Part shown: positions 20,427-28,717 of the stretch, one piece after another
How positions within the stretch are numbered: position 1 is the stretch's first letter
Layout of the letters: every line of letters begins with the position of its first letter
DNA from: Pseudanabaena frigida
GTDB taxonomy: Bacteria > Cyanobacteriota > Cyanobacteriia > Pseudanabaenales > Pseudanabaenaceae
DNA length: 64,000 nucleotides
Reading direction: 5' to 3'
NCBI GenBank assembly: GCA_003242085.1
Contig: QBML01000019.1
Location: 32,805 to 96,804 of the forward strand
Program-made: the position numbers and the translations under genes
The notes under the pieces: model-generated
Told to the model about the DNA's origin: nothing
What the model saw: the letters and a program-made list of their open reading frames with translations, nothing else
Database searches by the model: none

Positions 20427-20498
20427 TGATAGGGGAAATAAAGGTTAGGATAGATGGCATAAAGCTCTGTCTGTCTTAGCCTTCACCCCTTTTTATCT
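20427..20498. repeat. Imperfect hairpin in the menA-FAD oxidoreductase spacer
   Basis: GATAGGGGAAATAAAGGTTAGGATAGA pairs imperfectly with TGTCTGTCTTAGCCTTCACCCCTTTTTATC around GGCATAAAGCTC. A related hairpin (GCTAGGATAGGCAGAG ... GCTCGTCCTAGC) occurs near 46.2 kb. The remainder of this spacer up to 20.8 kb is AT-rich without visible features. Confidence 0.45.
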
Positions 20499-20808
20499 TT
20501 AACAATATACTACTATTTTAGCAATCAAAATACGATAACTTTTTAAGTTTTCTGTATAGTGATTGACTTGACAAAACAATAACTATGCTGCTTTTTTGAT
20601 AAGCTTTAAAATCGGTTTTTACACTATGATTTGACTATATAAAAATTGATGCAATTACTATGGGTTTCAAGCCATATTTAACAGTAAATTTGCTTAAATT
20701 AAACTGTGGCATATAGTAGGCACTATAAGCTAACCTTAAGATTGTGTGGTGTGGGTATACTTGCTTGTCTCAAAAACAAGCAAATCATTGAATTAGTAGT
20801 AGCAAGTT

Positions 20809-22794
20809 ATGAGCGATCAACAAAAGAAACCAGAAGATATTACAGATCGCGTCGAGAAGACCGAACCTAGACATAAAAAGATTTTTCGACCCAAATTGCG
20901 GCAGGTCTTTGTAATGTTGTTTATGGGTGTAGTACTTAGTGGGGCAACTGCACGTACTTTACAAATTATCGGCAAGCAAAAATCATCAATTAATCCGATC
21001 GCCCAAGATCCAAGTAACCCAATACCGTTATACGATCGCAATGGCTTTCCAAACTTAAATCCACAACCACCTGCTGATGCGGAAGTATGGGAATGTGATG
21101 TCGCAATTGTAGGTGGTTCGCTAGGTGGTGTGGCGGCTGCCTATCACTCGATGAAAACTGGAGCGACAACTTGTTTGATTGAACTTACGCCAATGCTGGG
21201 TGGTCAAGTTAGTTCTCAAGGAGTTAGTGCGATCGATGAGTCATTACTCATGCGTTATCGCCAGCAATTTCCCCTTAGCTGGACGCACTTTAAAAATATT
21301 ATTGCTAGTCAGCCAGCCTTGCCTGATAAATATTCTTACTTAAAACCAGGGGCAGTAGTCGCTGACACTAATAGCTGTTGGGTTGGAAATCTTTGCTTTA
21401 CGCCTTATTCAGGTGAGCTTGCTGCTGAAGAATTTTTACGAGAGGCGCAGCGTTCAGCACCAAAGAGTCGATGGGAAACTCAAATTGCTTTTAAAGGCGC
21501 AAGTTTTAATGACAAAGGCGATCGCATCACAGCAATTCATGCAGTGAAACGAATTCCTAAAGATCCGAATTACTTACCCCAAGGTCGTCTATCGCGCGAA
21601 CTCAAAAGCTGGTTTAACTGGAACTCAGACGAAACTTTTAACAAAAAGCCAATCCGTTTGCAACCGCCCTCGGGCAAACAAATGATTGTCATTGACTCCA
21701 CTGATACTGCTGAGTTAATCGCTTGGGCAAATTTACCTCATCGTCTGGGGGCTGAGGGATTTGGTACAACAGGCGAAGTTCATGCTGTAGCAGATAACCC
21801 TGAATGTACCCAAGCATTTACATTTCCCTTTGTATTAAAAATTGCTGATGATGAAGGGCGATCGCTAAAAGAACTGCGTAAGGTTCAACCAGGATATTCG
21901 CGAGAAGAACATCGCAAAGACTACGACTTGGGAAGGTTTCCCATGTTTGAAGGAAACAGCATGTTTAACTATCGTCGTATTGTCAGCATGAAACGCGACG
22001 ATCCATTTAAGGCGATTCCCGCTAAAGGTGATATGACCGTAGTTAACTGGAATCGCGGCAATGATTGGGGCTTAATGAATCCGCCACTGATTTTGACTGA
22101 TAAACAAATTCGTGATTCGGGACAACAACAAAACTGGTTAGGAGGCTTAAATACAACAGCACTCAAAGATGGTGAAAACCATGCGTTGTTATTTGCAGAA
22201 TGGCTAATGGAAAAGTATGCATCGGTCGAATTTCCATTAAGGATGATGTCAGGACCTGACAGTCCAATGCCTACTGAGTCTGGATTAAGTATGTATCCCT
22301 ACATTCGTGAAGGTCGTCGAATTTTGGGACGCGCAGCCTATGGTCAGCCAGAATTTTTCATGCGCGAACAAGATCTGCGGACGGATATGGCTGATGGACG
22401 TAGTTTTAATAAGACCTCGATTGGATTAACGCACTATGCGATCGATATGCATGGTTGCCGCTATCGCAATTGGGAACCATCTAAAGCTCCCAGTTCTGCT
22501 CCTGCTAATGAAGACAAAGTCCGCCCAATTATTATGCCTCTTGAGAGTTTAATTCCTCAGCGTATAGATAATTTGCTAATGGGTGGTAAAGCGATCGCGG
22601 TTAGTCATATCGTGAATGGTGCAACACGTATTCATGTTGGTGAATGGTCAGCAGGAGCAGCCGCAGGTTCCACCGCTGCATGGATTGTGTTGCAAGAAGA
22701 TCCATCTCTGACTCCACAAGCAATTCTCGATCGCGGTAAGATTGGCGATTTGCAAGCGCATTTGCGATCGCAGGGTTTATTACTAGATTGGTAA
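20809..22794 (+). CDS. Membrane-anchored FAD-dependent oxidoreductase
   Basis: A 661-residue protein. The basic N terminus (KIFRPKLRQ) is followed by a helix (VFVMLFMGVVLSGATAR, about 33-50) that is a signal anchor or signal peptide. The FAD-binding fold then begins at about residue 98 with CDVAIVGGSLGGVAAAYHS and IELTPMLGGQVSSQG, as in the FAD_oxidored family (PF12831). The C terminus has HIVNGATRIHVGEWSAGAAAGSTAAW, closing the FAD site. The catalytic domain is predicted on the far side of the membrane. The substrate is unknown. It is monocistronic with a downstream terminator. Confidence 0.75.
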   Translation: MSDQQKKPEDITDRVEKTEPRHKKIFRPKLRQVFVMLFMGVVLSGATARTLQIIGKQKSSINPIAQDPSNPIPLYDRNGFPNLNPQPPADAEVWECDVAIVGGSLGGVAAAYHSMKTGATTCLIELTPMLGGQVSSQGVSAIDESLLMRYRQQFPLSWTHFKNIIASQPALPDKYSYLKPGAVVADTNSCWVGNLCFTPYSGELAAEEFLREAQRSAPKSRWETQIAFKGASFNDKGDRITAIHAVKRIPKDPNYLPQGRLSRELKSWFNWNSDETFNKKPIRLQPPSGKQMIVIDSTDTAELIAWANLPHRLGAEGFGTTGEVHAVADNPECTQAFTFPFVLKIADDEGRSLKELRKVQPGYSREEHRKDYDLGRFPMFEGNSMFNYRRIVSMKRDDPFKAIPAKGDMTVVNWNRGNDWGLMNPPLILTDKQIRDSGQQQNWLGGLNTTALKDGENHALLFAEWLMEKYASVEFPLRMMSGPDSPMPTESGLSMYPYIREGRRILGRAAYGQPEFFMREQDLRTDMADGRSFNKTSIGLTHYAIDMHGCRYRNWEPSKAPSSAPANEDKVRPIIMPLESLIPQRIDNLLMGGKAIAVSHIVNGATRIHVGEWSAGAAAGSTAAWIVLQEDPSLTPQAILDRGKIGDLQAHLRSQGLLLDW

Positions 22795-22849
22795 TCCCAA
22801 ACAATTAGAGGTCGAGGTAGTTCCATATCGTATTGTTCGGTCTTTGCTT

Positions 22850-22876
22850 AGAAAGGCGGCCTTTGGCTGCCTTTCT
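22850..22876 (+). terminator. Terminator hairpin
   Basis: AGAAAGGCGGC-CTTTG-GCTGCCTTTCT lies between the convergent FAD oxidoreductase and DUF3082-like genes. Confidence 0.7.
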
Positions 22877-22883
22877 TGCATGT

Positions 22884-23198
22884 CTATGACTGAGGCTTGC
22901 TAAAGATAGTAACTAATACTTGTTTAATAGTTAGCAATACTAAACCAACGGCAATCACCGCAAAAATCATCGTTGCACCAGACCCGATCGCTAACAGTAG
23001 GGTACGCACAAGTGTAGCGAGACGATTAGCTAGTGTATTTGTAGTTTGTAAGGGTGCTGCTGCGAGCTTGTGAGCTACCATGTTGGTAAATGAGTAGAGT
23101 CCAGTGGCGAGGGTCGCAGCGATCGCCGCTCCAGTCAGGTTTTTAAAAGGAGAGGGGGGGGCATCTGATGGAGATGAGAGTTTGGCTTCGTCAGGCAT
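22884..23198 (-). CDS. DUF3082-like small membrane protein
   Basis: A 104-residue protein with a Pro/Ser-rich N terminus (MPDEAKLSSPSDAPPSPFKNLTG) and two predicted hydrophobic segments (AAIAATLATGLYSFTNMVAHKL and MIFAVIAVGLVLLTIKQVLVTIF). This matches the cyanobacterial family DUF3082 in layout. Function is unknown; it is probably in the cytoplasmic or thylakoid membrane. I start at MPDEAK; the reading frame extends 34 codons further upstream, through a hairpin, and that part looks non-coding. Confidence 0.6.
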   Translation of the reverse strand: MPDEAKLSSPSDAPPSPFKNLTGAAIAATLATGLYSFTNMVAHKLAAAPLQTTNTLANRLATLVRTLLLAIGSGATMIFAVIAVGLVLLTIKQVLVTIFSKPQS

Positions 23199-23229
23199 AT
23201 CAGGTCTTGTAAAATCTATGATTAAACAA

Positions 23230-23264
23230 AGACTAGTAGAAATGTTATGCACTTCTACTAGTCT
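23230..23264 (-). promoter_or_regulatory. Hairpin in the leader of the DUF3082-like gene
   Basis: AGACTAGTAGAA and TTCTACTAGTCT pair around 11 bases, about 30 bases upstream of the gene start. It could be an attenuator in the leader or a repeat remnant; a related CTAGTAGAC sequence ends the repeats around arr. Confidence 0.3.
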
Positions 23265-23295
23265 TCTTAAGTTTGCAACTTTAAATCGCAAAAAA

Positions 23296-23404
23296 TTCAC
23301 TTAAACAGGCAAAAAACTTAATATCTTTGACCAAAAAATGATTTAAGATATCCGCACTCAACACAAAAATGCTAGTCCCACTGGAAACAGTGGGATTTCT
23401 TTTA
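23296..23404 (+). ncRNA. Candidate small RNA ending in a GGAAAC-loop terminator
   Basis: A textbook terminator (TCCCACT-GGAAAC-AGTGGGA, then TTTCTTTT) ends at 23404 on the plus strand with no plus-strand gene in front; the upstream gene is transcribed away. The 80 bases before it are AT-rich. The GGAAAC loop recalls the conserved loop of cyanobacterial Yfr2-type RNAs, but I cannot align the 5' part. The 5' end given is arbitrary. Confidence 0.35.
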
Positions 23405-23509
23405 TCATTGCACAAATGTTTGTGCGGTGCGACAACAAATTTACGGATAGCTCGTTTCAGGGAAAAGCCTAAGTCCAGCGCTCAATTGGTACATATAACG
23501 TACATATCT

Positions 23510-23652
23510 ATAGATAGTAATTCTAAGTCAGATAAAAGAGACCTAGCCCCGCACTCAGCCAAATTAGACTGCTGCCCGAGCAGAGCGATGCACTGAGTTC
23601 GCCGAATTGTTCGGTCTTGTACCATTTCCATAAATGAATTAGGATTGCTATA
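23510..23652. mobile_element. MITE-like element, TATAGCAATCCTAAAT-end family
   Basis: The right end AATTAGGATTGCTATA is intact; the left end TATAGATAGTAATTCTAAG is diverged. The core GAGCAGAGCGATGCACTGAGTTCG and CATAAATGAATTAGGAT parallel the copy at 13.8 kb. Confidence 0.6.
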
Positions 23653-23692
23653 GAAGGCAGCAGCGAGCAATATCTTTATGCATGGGCTTTAT

Positions 23693-23713
23693 TTACAGCG
23701 CAAAGCGCTGTAA
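23693..23713. repeat. Short perfect palindrome with GCGCAAAGCGC core
   Basis: TTACAGCGC-AAA-GCGCTGTAA. It shares its apical core with many terminators of this window but has no T tract. After it, the 200 bp up to the next gene are AT-rich without visible features. Confidence 0.5.
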
Positions 23714-23914
23714 TTTGTCTTAGGCATTATGGCGATATCTATACAAGAAAATAACGTATAACATTTACATAACTTCTGTATATCCTTTTGATAACAAAAT
23801 CATACTAACAATTACTATTTTAATAATTGAAAATATGAATAATATCTATACAAGTACTTCTTTGAGCTTTATCTATAGAAAACTATAAGGCTCTGAATAC
23901 TGCTATTTGATATT

Positions 23915-25240
23915 TTGAAGGATGAAATTATTATGTTCTGGACAGCAGATCGGATTTACTCTCAAGGCATCGAACAGGCTCAGCAAAGAATTTATGAATT
24001 CTTTTTAGAAGTTGTACGTCATAAGGAGCCCGAGCAGGTATTAACGAGCTTTAAATGCTTATTTATAGGTTTTGGCGATCGGCAGAATCCTGAAATAAGT
24101 CAAGCACTCGATCAGATCTTAACTGCTTATAATGAAAAAGAATTTTTTTATACTTTAAGACGCTGTTGCTACATCATTATTAATAATTGGACAGTTAGTA
24201 ACAATCGAATTTACATTCAATCATTAATTGATATTTTCAACCATTCTTCAATCTATAAGCAAACTACATCAGTTAAACTAAGAACTTTAAGAGCTTGGCT
24301 GCAAATTTTTACTAAAAGTGAGGATTTTCAAGCATTAAAATTATTTACTCTTCATACTGAAAACCAATCCAGTCTCGAGCAAAACTGGAGTAGTCGGTAT
24401 GCTTCTTACTTACTCACTAATCAATATATAAATCCCGAAAGCTCATTAGAGCAAAGGCAAGCTGCAAACTTGTTGGCGCAACAAATGAAAGAGAAGTTTA
24501 AGTTTGATTTGGCAATGTACACTGCTAGATCGAATCATCATTCCTCGCCACAAAACCAGCAAAATAATCCAACTAGCTTAAGTAATAACGTCCTAAACCT
24601 TGTCACTCTTATATTAACTAAAAAAAGTGTACTTAACTGCCAATCATTGGCTAACAACTTTCTTGCAAATGTTAAAGATTTATCCTATCAAGAGTCTAAA
24701 CTTAGTTTCCTTCAATATCTTGATTTTTCGATCACCGATCCAGAAATATCTGAAACAGTTCAAATAAAACTAAATGACGTTTTATTAGATTTACATGCAG
24801 AGAGAAATGAATATTCTATTAACTCATTTTTACTTCTGAAAACATCTAAGATTTTAATTAATGAAATCATAAGCAGCGATCGCGGACAACCCACAGAACT
24901 ATTTAATATCTTATTGCACCATACTAATCCCATTAATTTTGTGGTGTTGTTGCTCAAGTTCTTATTACTCAGTGATGCTTTACGACCGCATATAGAGTTA
25001 AGAATTGCCTCAATTATTAAGTATTACAGTAAGTACAGTGAATCAAAATGTAAATCTTTAATTGCATTCATAGATATGCTCAATATTGCTTTTGCAATTT
25101 ACGCTGGTGAAACACGCTACAACATTGTGAGAATGACACCCTATCAATTGTCAGTATCAAAAGATGATGACACTCGTTGTGACTCGCAGATTTCTCAATT
25201 TGATGCTAGGGAATATCGAATTTTTTCACAGATTCGTTAA
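23915..25240 (+). CDS. Conserved cyanobacterial helical protein, function unknown
   Basis: A 441-residue protein, all-helical in appearance, with the opening TADRIYSQGIEQAQQRIYEFFLEVVRHKEPEQVLTSFKCLF and the block KFKFDLAMYTARS. I recognise this arrangement from uncharacterised proteins present across cyanobacteria, but no function is known to me. It has no signal peptide or membrane helix. Met1 versus Met7 (ATG at 23933, MFWTADRIY) is open; the second starts nearer the conserved part. The gene stands alone and ends with a terminator. Confidence 0.65.
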   Translation: MKDEIIMFWTADRIYSQGIEQAQQRIYEFFLEVVRHKEPEQVLTSFKCLFIGFGDRQNPEISQALDQILTAYNEKEFFYTLRRCCYIIINNWTVSNNRIYIQSLIDIFNHSSIYKQTTSVKLRTLRAWLQIFTKSEDFQALKLFTLHTENQSSLEQNWSSRYASYLLTNQYINPESSLEQRQAANLLAQQMKEKFKFDLAMYTARSNHHSSPQNQQNNPTSLSNNVLNLVTLILTKKSVLNCQSLANNFLANVKDLSYQESKLSFLQYLDFSITDPEISETVQIKLNDVLLDLHAERNEYSINSFLLLKTSKILINEIISSDRGQPTELFNILLHHTNPINFVVLLLKFLLLSDALRPHIELRIASIIKYYSKYSESKCKSLIAFIDMLNIAFAIYAGETRYNIVRMTPYQLSVSKDDDTRCDSQISQFDAREYRIFSQIR

Positions 25241-25248
25241 TTTTTAGG

Positions 25249-25291
25249 CAAGACGATATGTGCGATGCTTTGCATCGTAAATATCGTCTTG
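25249..25291 (+). terminator. Terminator hairpin
   Basis: CAAGACGATAT and ATATCGTCTTG enclose TGCGATGCTTTGCATCGTA, which itself forms an inner stem GCGATGC-TTT-GCATCG(T). Confidence 0.7.
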
Positions 25292-25329
25292 AGCCGACTT
25301 CCCCTACAGCAATTTATTAAACCCAAACT

Positions 25330-25366
25330 AAAGTGTTTTCGCCCGCGTAGTGGGCGAAAACACTTT
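25330..25366 (-). terminator. Terminator of the aldehyde dehydrogenase gene
   Basis: AAAGTGTTTTCGCCC and GGGCGAAAACACTTT are perfectly complementary around GCGTAGT, three bases beyond the stop codon of the minus-strand gene. Confidence 0.75.
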
Positions 25367-25368
25367 GC

Positions 25369-26760
25369 TTAATTTATGAATTTTTTTAAGGTATCTAGGG
25401 TCATTGTGTAAGGTGGATAACGCCACTTGAGGTCAAAACGGAAAGAGTTTTTTAGGACACTCTTGCGATGAGAAAATGTGTCAAATGACGCTTTACCGTG
25501 GTAACTGCCCATTCCACTATTACCAACTCCACCAAATGGAAGTTCGGGATTACCGAGATGCATAATCGTATCGTTGAAACAGCCACCACCAAAGGATACT
25601 TCCTTGAGAATTTGCTCTTGATTTTGTTTGTTGTTAGAGAATAGATACAGAGCAAGAGGTTTGGGCTGAGCGTTAATCAAAGCGATCGCCTCTGAAATTT
25701 GGTCGTATTCTAGAATTGGCAAGATGGGACCAAAAATTTCTTCTGACATGATTTTAGAGTTAGTCGAAACTCGATCGATTAAAGTAGGGGCGATGAAGCG
25801 ATCGCTCCTATCGCTTTGACCACCAATTAAGATTGTGCCATTACCAAGCAGACTGACTAGTCGATCGAATTGGCGATCGTTGACAATCCGAGCAAAATCA
25901 GGACTTTGTTGGGGATTTTCACCAAAGAAAGTTTTTATACAAGCAACTAACTTTTCGACTAGGACAGATTTAATACTCTTCTGAATTAAGAGATAATCAG
26001 GCGCAACACAAGTTTGCCCAGCATTATAGAACTTACCCCAAATGATTCGTTTGGCAGTAGTGTCCAAATCGCATTCAGCATCAACAATGCAGGGACTTTT
26101 ACCACCAAGTTCTAAAGTTACTGGTGTTAGATGCTTTGCCGCAGCTTCCATTACGATTTTGCCGATCGCCGTTCCACCTGTAAAGAAGATATGGTCGAAT
26201 TTTTCGGCGAGTAAAGCTTGATTGGTTTCAATACCACCTTCAATCGTAATAATAAAACTAGGATCGAAGTTGGCATTGATGATTTTGGCGATCGCACTGA
26301 AAGTGTGAGGAGTATGCTCTGAAGGTTTTAGAATTGCACAATTTCCTGCGGCGATCGCCCCGATAAGAGGTTGAATTGTTAAGGCGAAGGGATAGTTCCA
26401 AGGAGCAATAATGAGAACCACACCTAGAGGCTCAGTATAGATATAACTAGAGCTAGGAAATAAGTTGATGGGAGTTCCTACTTTTTGGGGCTTCATCCAA
26501 GCCTTCAGATGTTTGATCGCATATTTTATTTCAGACTGTGTAATCAAAACTTCACTACCAAATCCCTCGATCGCAGGTTTGCGAAGATCTTTATAAACTG
26601 CATCGAGGATTAGTCGATCGTTTTCTTGAATTACCCTTAACAACTTATTGAGTTGAGCTACCCGAAAATCATAACTTTTGGTTTTTCCCGTTGCAAAAAA
26701 ATCACTTTGACTGGCAATCACTGCTTTGATATCCAGGCTGTTTGCAGGTATTGTCACCAT
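25369..26760 (-). CDS. Aldehyde dehydrogenase, class 3 type
   Basis: A 463-residue NAD(P)-dependent enzyme oxidising an aldehyde to an acid. Catalytic residues are in place: Asn122 in APWNYPFAL, Glu217 in VTLELGGKSP and nucleophile Cys251 in NAGQTCVAPDY; FFTGGTAIGK binds the cofactor. The C-terminal segment is hydrophobic-aromatic as in membrane-associated fatty aldehyde dehydrogenases. The nearest cyanobacterial counterparts I know are Synechocystis Slr0091-type enzymes, which act on long-chain and apocarotenal aldehydes. That substrate is inference, though it would suit a strain with a CYP120-like P450. Monocistronic. Confidence 0.9.
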   Translation of the reverse strand: MVTIPANSLDIKAVIASQSDFFATGKTKSYDFRVAQLNKLLRVIQENDRLILDAVYKDLRKPAIEGFGSEVLITQSEIKYAIKHLKAWMKPQKVGTPINLFPSSSYIYTEPLGVVLIIAPWNYPFALTIQPLIGAIAAGNCAILKPSEHTPHTFSAIAKIINANFDPSFIITIEGGIETNQALLAEKFDHIFFTGGTAIGKIVMEAAAKHLTPVTLELGGKSPCIVDAECDLDTTAKRIIWGKFYNAGQTCVAPDYLLIQKSIKSVLVEKLVACIKTFFGENPQQSPDFARIVNDRQFDRLVSLLGNGTILIGGQSDRSDRFIAPTLIDRVSTNSKIMSEEIFGPILPILEYDQISEAIALINAQPKPLALYLFSNNKQNQEQILKEVSFGGGCFNDTIMHLGNPELPFGGVGNSGMGSYHGKASFDTFSHRKSVLKNSFRFDLKWRYPPYTMTLDTLKKFIN

Positions 26761-26852
26761 AATTAGTAAATTACGTAAAGTTGAGTTCTTTCTAAAGCTT
26801 AACCTATGATAGTTTTAAGCCATAGAACCAGTGTGTAATTACTGCAAATACT

Positions 26853-27650
26853 ATGGCAATTTTCGGCGGCATTCTGATTGCGATCGGCATCATTTTATTT
26901 TTTGTGCAAAAGAACTACAGCACAAAGTTACAAAGTATTCGTTCCGCAACGTCTTCAACGGTTGCTGAGTTACAACGAATTGCCAGTGAAATTGCGGGGG
27001 AGATTGGTAGCGGTAATTTGCGGGAATACGTTAAGGTGCGTGGTAATATCAGAAGCGATCGCCCTTTAATTTCAGAACTGAAGCAAGAAACCTGCGTGCA
27101 CTACACCATGCGAGTCGTTAGAGAGTATGAGGAGCAACATACAACTCGCGATAGCGAAAATAAAACCCGTACCGAAACCCGCCGAGGTTCGGAAACAGTG
27201 TCGAGTAATAGTCAATCAATTCCATTTACTTTGCAGGATAAATCTGGCGAACTTGTGGTTAACCCTGATGGTGGGAATATTGATACGGTACAAGTATTAA
27301 ATGAGTTTCGCCAAGAAAATTCTAACGGTTCTTCAATATCTTTTGGCGGTTTTACTTTAGCGCTTGGTACTGGTATGGGTGGCAGACGTACGATTGGTTA
27401 TCGCTATACAGAGTCGATCTTGCCATGCGATCGCGAGGTGTTAGTAATTGGTACAGCAGCAGACGAGGGAGGACAAGTCACGCTTCGCAAGCCAATTCAA
27501 TCGGACAAAAAGTTTATTATTTCCCTCAAGAGTGAAGAGGAACTTGCTAAGTCCACGGCAGATGCGGCTAAATGGTATTTCTATGGAATGATTGCCTCTT
27601 TTGCGATCGGTGCGATCTTAGTAATTGTGGGGTTAATTTTGAAGAGTTAA
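26853..27650 (+). CDS. GIDE-domain membrane protein without RING
   Basis: A 265-residue protein with an N-terminal helix (FGGILIAIGIILFFV) and a C-terminal helix (FYGMIASFAIGAILVIVGLIL). The loop between them contains YVKVRGNIRSDRPLISELKQETCVHYTMRVVREYEE and EVLVIGTAADEGGQVTLRKPI. This is the GIDE/BAM ('beside a membrane') layout known from the mitochondrial ubiquitin ligase MUL1, often labelled 'E3 ubiquitin ligase family' in bacteria. The RING finger is absent, so ligase activity is not expected. Role unknown. Confidence 0.7.
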   Translation: MAIFGGILIAIGIILFFVQKNYSTKLQSIRSATSSTVAELQRIASEIAGEIGSGNLREYVKVRGNIRSDRPLISELKQETCVHYTMRVVREYEEQHTTRDSENKTRTETRRGSETVSSNSQSIPFTLQDKSGELVVNPDGGNIDTVQVLNEFRQENSNGSSISFGGFTLALGTGMGGRRTIGYRYTESILPCDREVLVIGTAADEGGQVTLRKPIQSDKKFIISLKSEEELAKSTADAAKWYFYGMIASFAIGAILVIVGLILKS

Positions 27651-27743
27651 TTCCTTAGAATTTGTGAAGGTTGAACTTTGACATATTTTCAAAAAGATTG
27701 GTCTTTTCATCAACAGTTAACTGAAAAGCATCTTTGATGTTGC

Positions 27744-27844
27744 TATTAGACAGTCAAGCAATTATTAGCGGACAAAACCGTTGTAATAAGTCTTGTATAT
27801 AATTATGTGTTAACCGCCAAATTACCTTTGATAGTCTAGTAGGG
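27744..27844. repeat. Imperfect palindromic repeat, left of arr
   Basis: A roughly 95-bp repeat, TAGACAGTCAAGCAATTATTAGCGGAC ... GTGTTAACCGCCAAATTACCTTTGATAGTCTA, whose halves are imperfect inverted repeats. A second copy in the same orientation lies right of arr. The 200 bp between it and arr contain a doubled GATCGATTGGAA, 60 bp apart, and no open frame. Confidence 0.7.
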
Positions 27845-28051
27845 GAAGAGATCGATTGGAACCCTGATAATTATGTCTATCCCGAAATTTCTCCTACTCG
27901 CTAGGGGCTATGATCGATTGGAAACACTACAAACAAGCGCTAGCGGCGAACGTCCACTTGTATTAGCCATCCGTCGCCTATTTACATACCATTGGCAGTC
28001 ATTGTAACGGACAAATCAACACACCAAAAAAATCACGCATAAATATGAAAT

Positions 28052-28504
28052 ATGACAATGGGAAAAAATAAAAGTGCGAACAAATTGAATGAATCTATTC
28101 AAAGCCCATTTGCTCAGACGTTCTTCCACGGTACAAAGGCAGACCTGAAGATTGGTAACTTGATCGAAGTTGGTTTTAACTCAAACTTTGGACAAAGAAA
28201 AAATGCGAAATATATCTATCTGACAGCTACCTTGGATGCTGCTATTTGGGGGGCTGAACTTGCTTTAGGCGAAGGACGTGAAAGAATATATTTAGTAGAA
28301 CCAACAGGACTAATTGAGGACGACCCCAATTTAACTGACAAAAAATTCCCTGGTAATCCAACAAAGTCTTATCGCTCAGTACATCCATTTAAGGTTGTTG
28401 GAGAAATTACTATTTGGCAAGGGCACTCACCAGAACAAATCAAAGCAATGAAAGACGGATTAGCAAAACTTAAAGAACAAGGGATTGAGGCAATAGAGGA
28501 CTAA
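28052..28504 (+). CDS. arr: Rifampin ADP-ribosyltransferase (Arr) family protein
   Basis: A 150-residue protein. From residue 24 it matches the Arr fold: FFHGTKADLKIGNLIEVG, SNFGQ, AKYIYLTATLDAAIWGAELALGEGRERIYLVEPTG and DDPNLTDKKFPGNPTKSYRS. The His of HGT, the Tyr of YIYLT and the acidic residue near the end of the catalytic region are family positions. Arr enzymes ADP-ribosylate rifamycins; many environmental homologs have unknown natural targets. A 20-residue polar N-terminal extension is atypical (ATGs at 28052 and 28058). It is flanked by two copies of one repeat, suggesting acquisition as a small unit. Confidence 0.85.
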   Translation: MTMGKNKSANKLNESIQSPFAQTFFHGTKADLKIGNLIEVGFNSNFGQRKNAKYIYLTATLDAAIWGAELALGEGRERIYLVEPTGLIEDDPNLTDKKFPGNPTKSYRSVHPFKVVGEITIWQGHSPEQIKAMKDGLAKLKEQGIEAIED

Positions 28505-28535
28505 CTAAATCTAAGAAACTAAATTTGACAACTCA

Positions 28536-28639
28536 GACTAGTAGACAGTAAAGCAATTATTGACGGACAAAACTGTTTCAATCAATCCTGTATATACTTT
28601 TGTGTTAACCGCCAAGTTACCTTTGATAGTCTACTAGTC
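28536..28639. repeat. Imperfect palindromic repeat, right of arr
   Basis: GACTAGTAGACAGTAAAGCAATTATTGACGGACAAAAC and, at the other end, GTGTTAACCGCCAAGTTACCTTTGATAGTCTACTAGTC. The outer 11 bases are perfect inverted repeats. It is about 85 percent identical by eye to the copy left of arr and in the same orientation. Confidence 0.7.
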
Positions 28640-28717
28640 GCTTACACAGATTTGATGCTAGCGTAAATTTCATATAAAATTAACGAAATAAAGGTTGAAA
28701 ATCTTCATCTTTAAAAT

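Noticed and set aside
27744..28639. Integron attC sites around arr
   Set aside because: The repeats are palindromic and flank a resistance-type gene, but no GTTRRRY/RYYYAAC end pair sits at the outer edges and no integrase is present.
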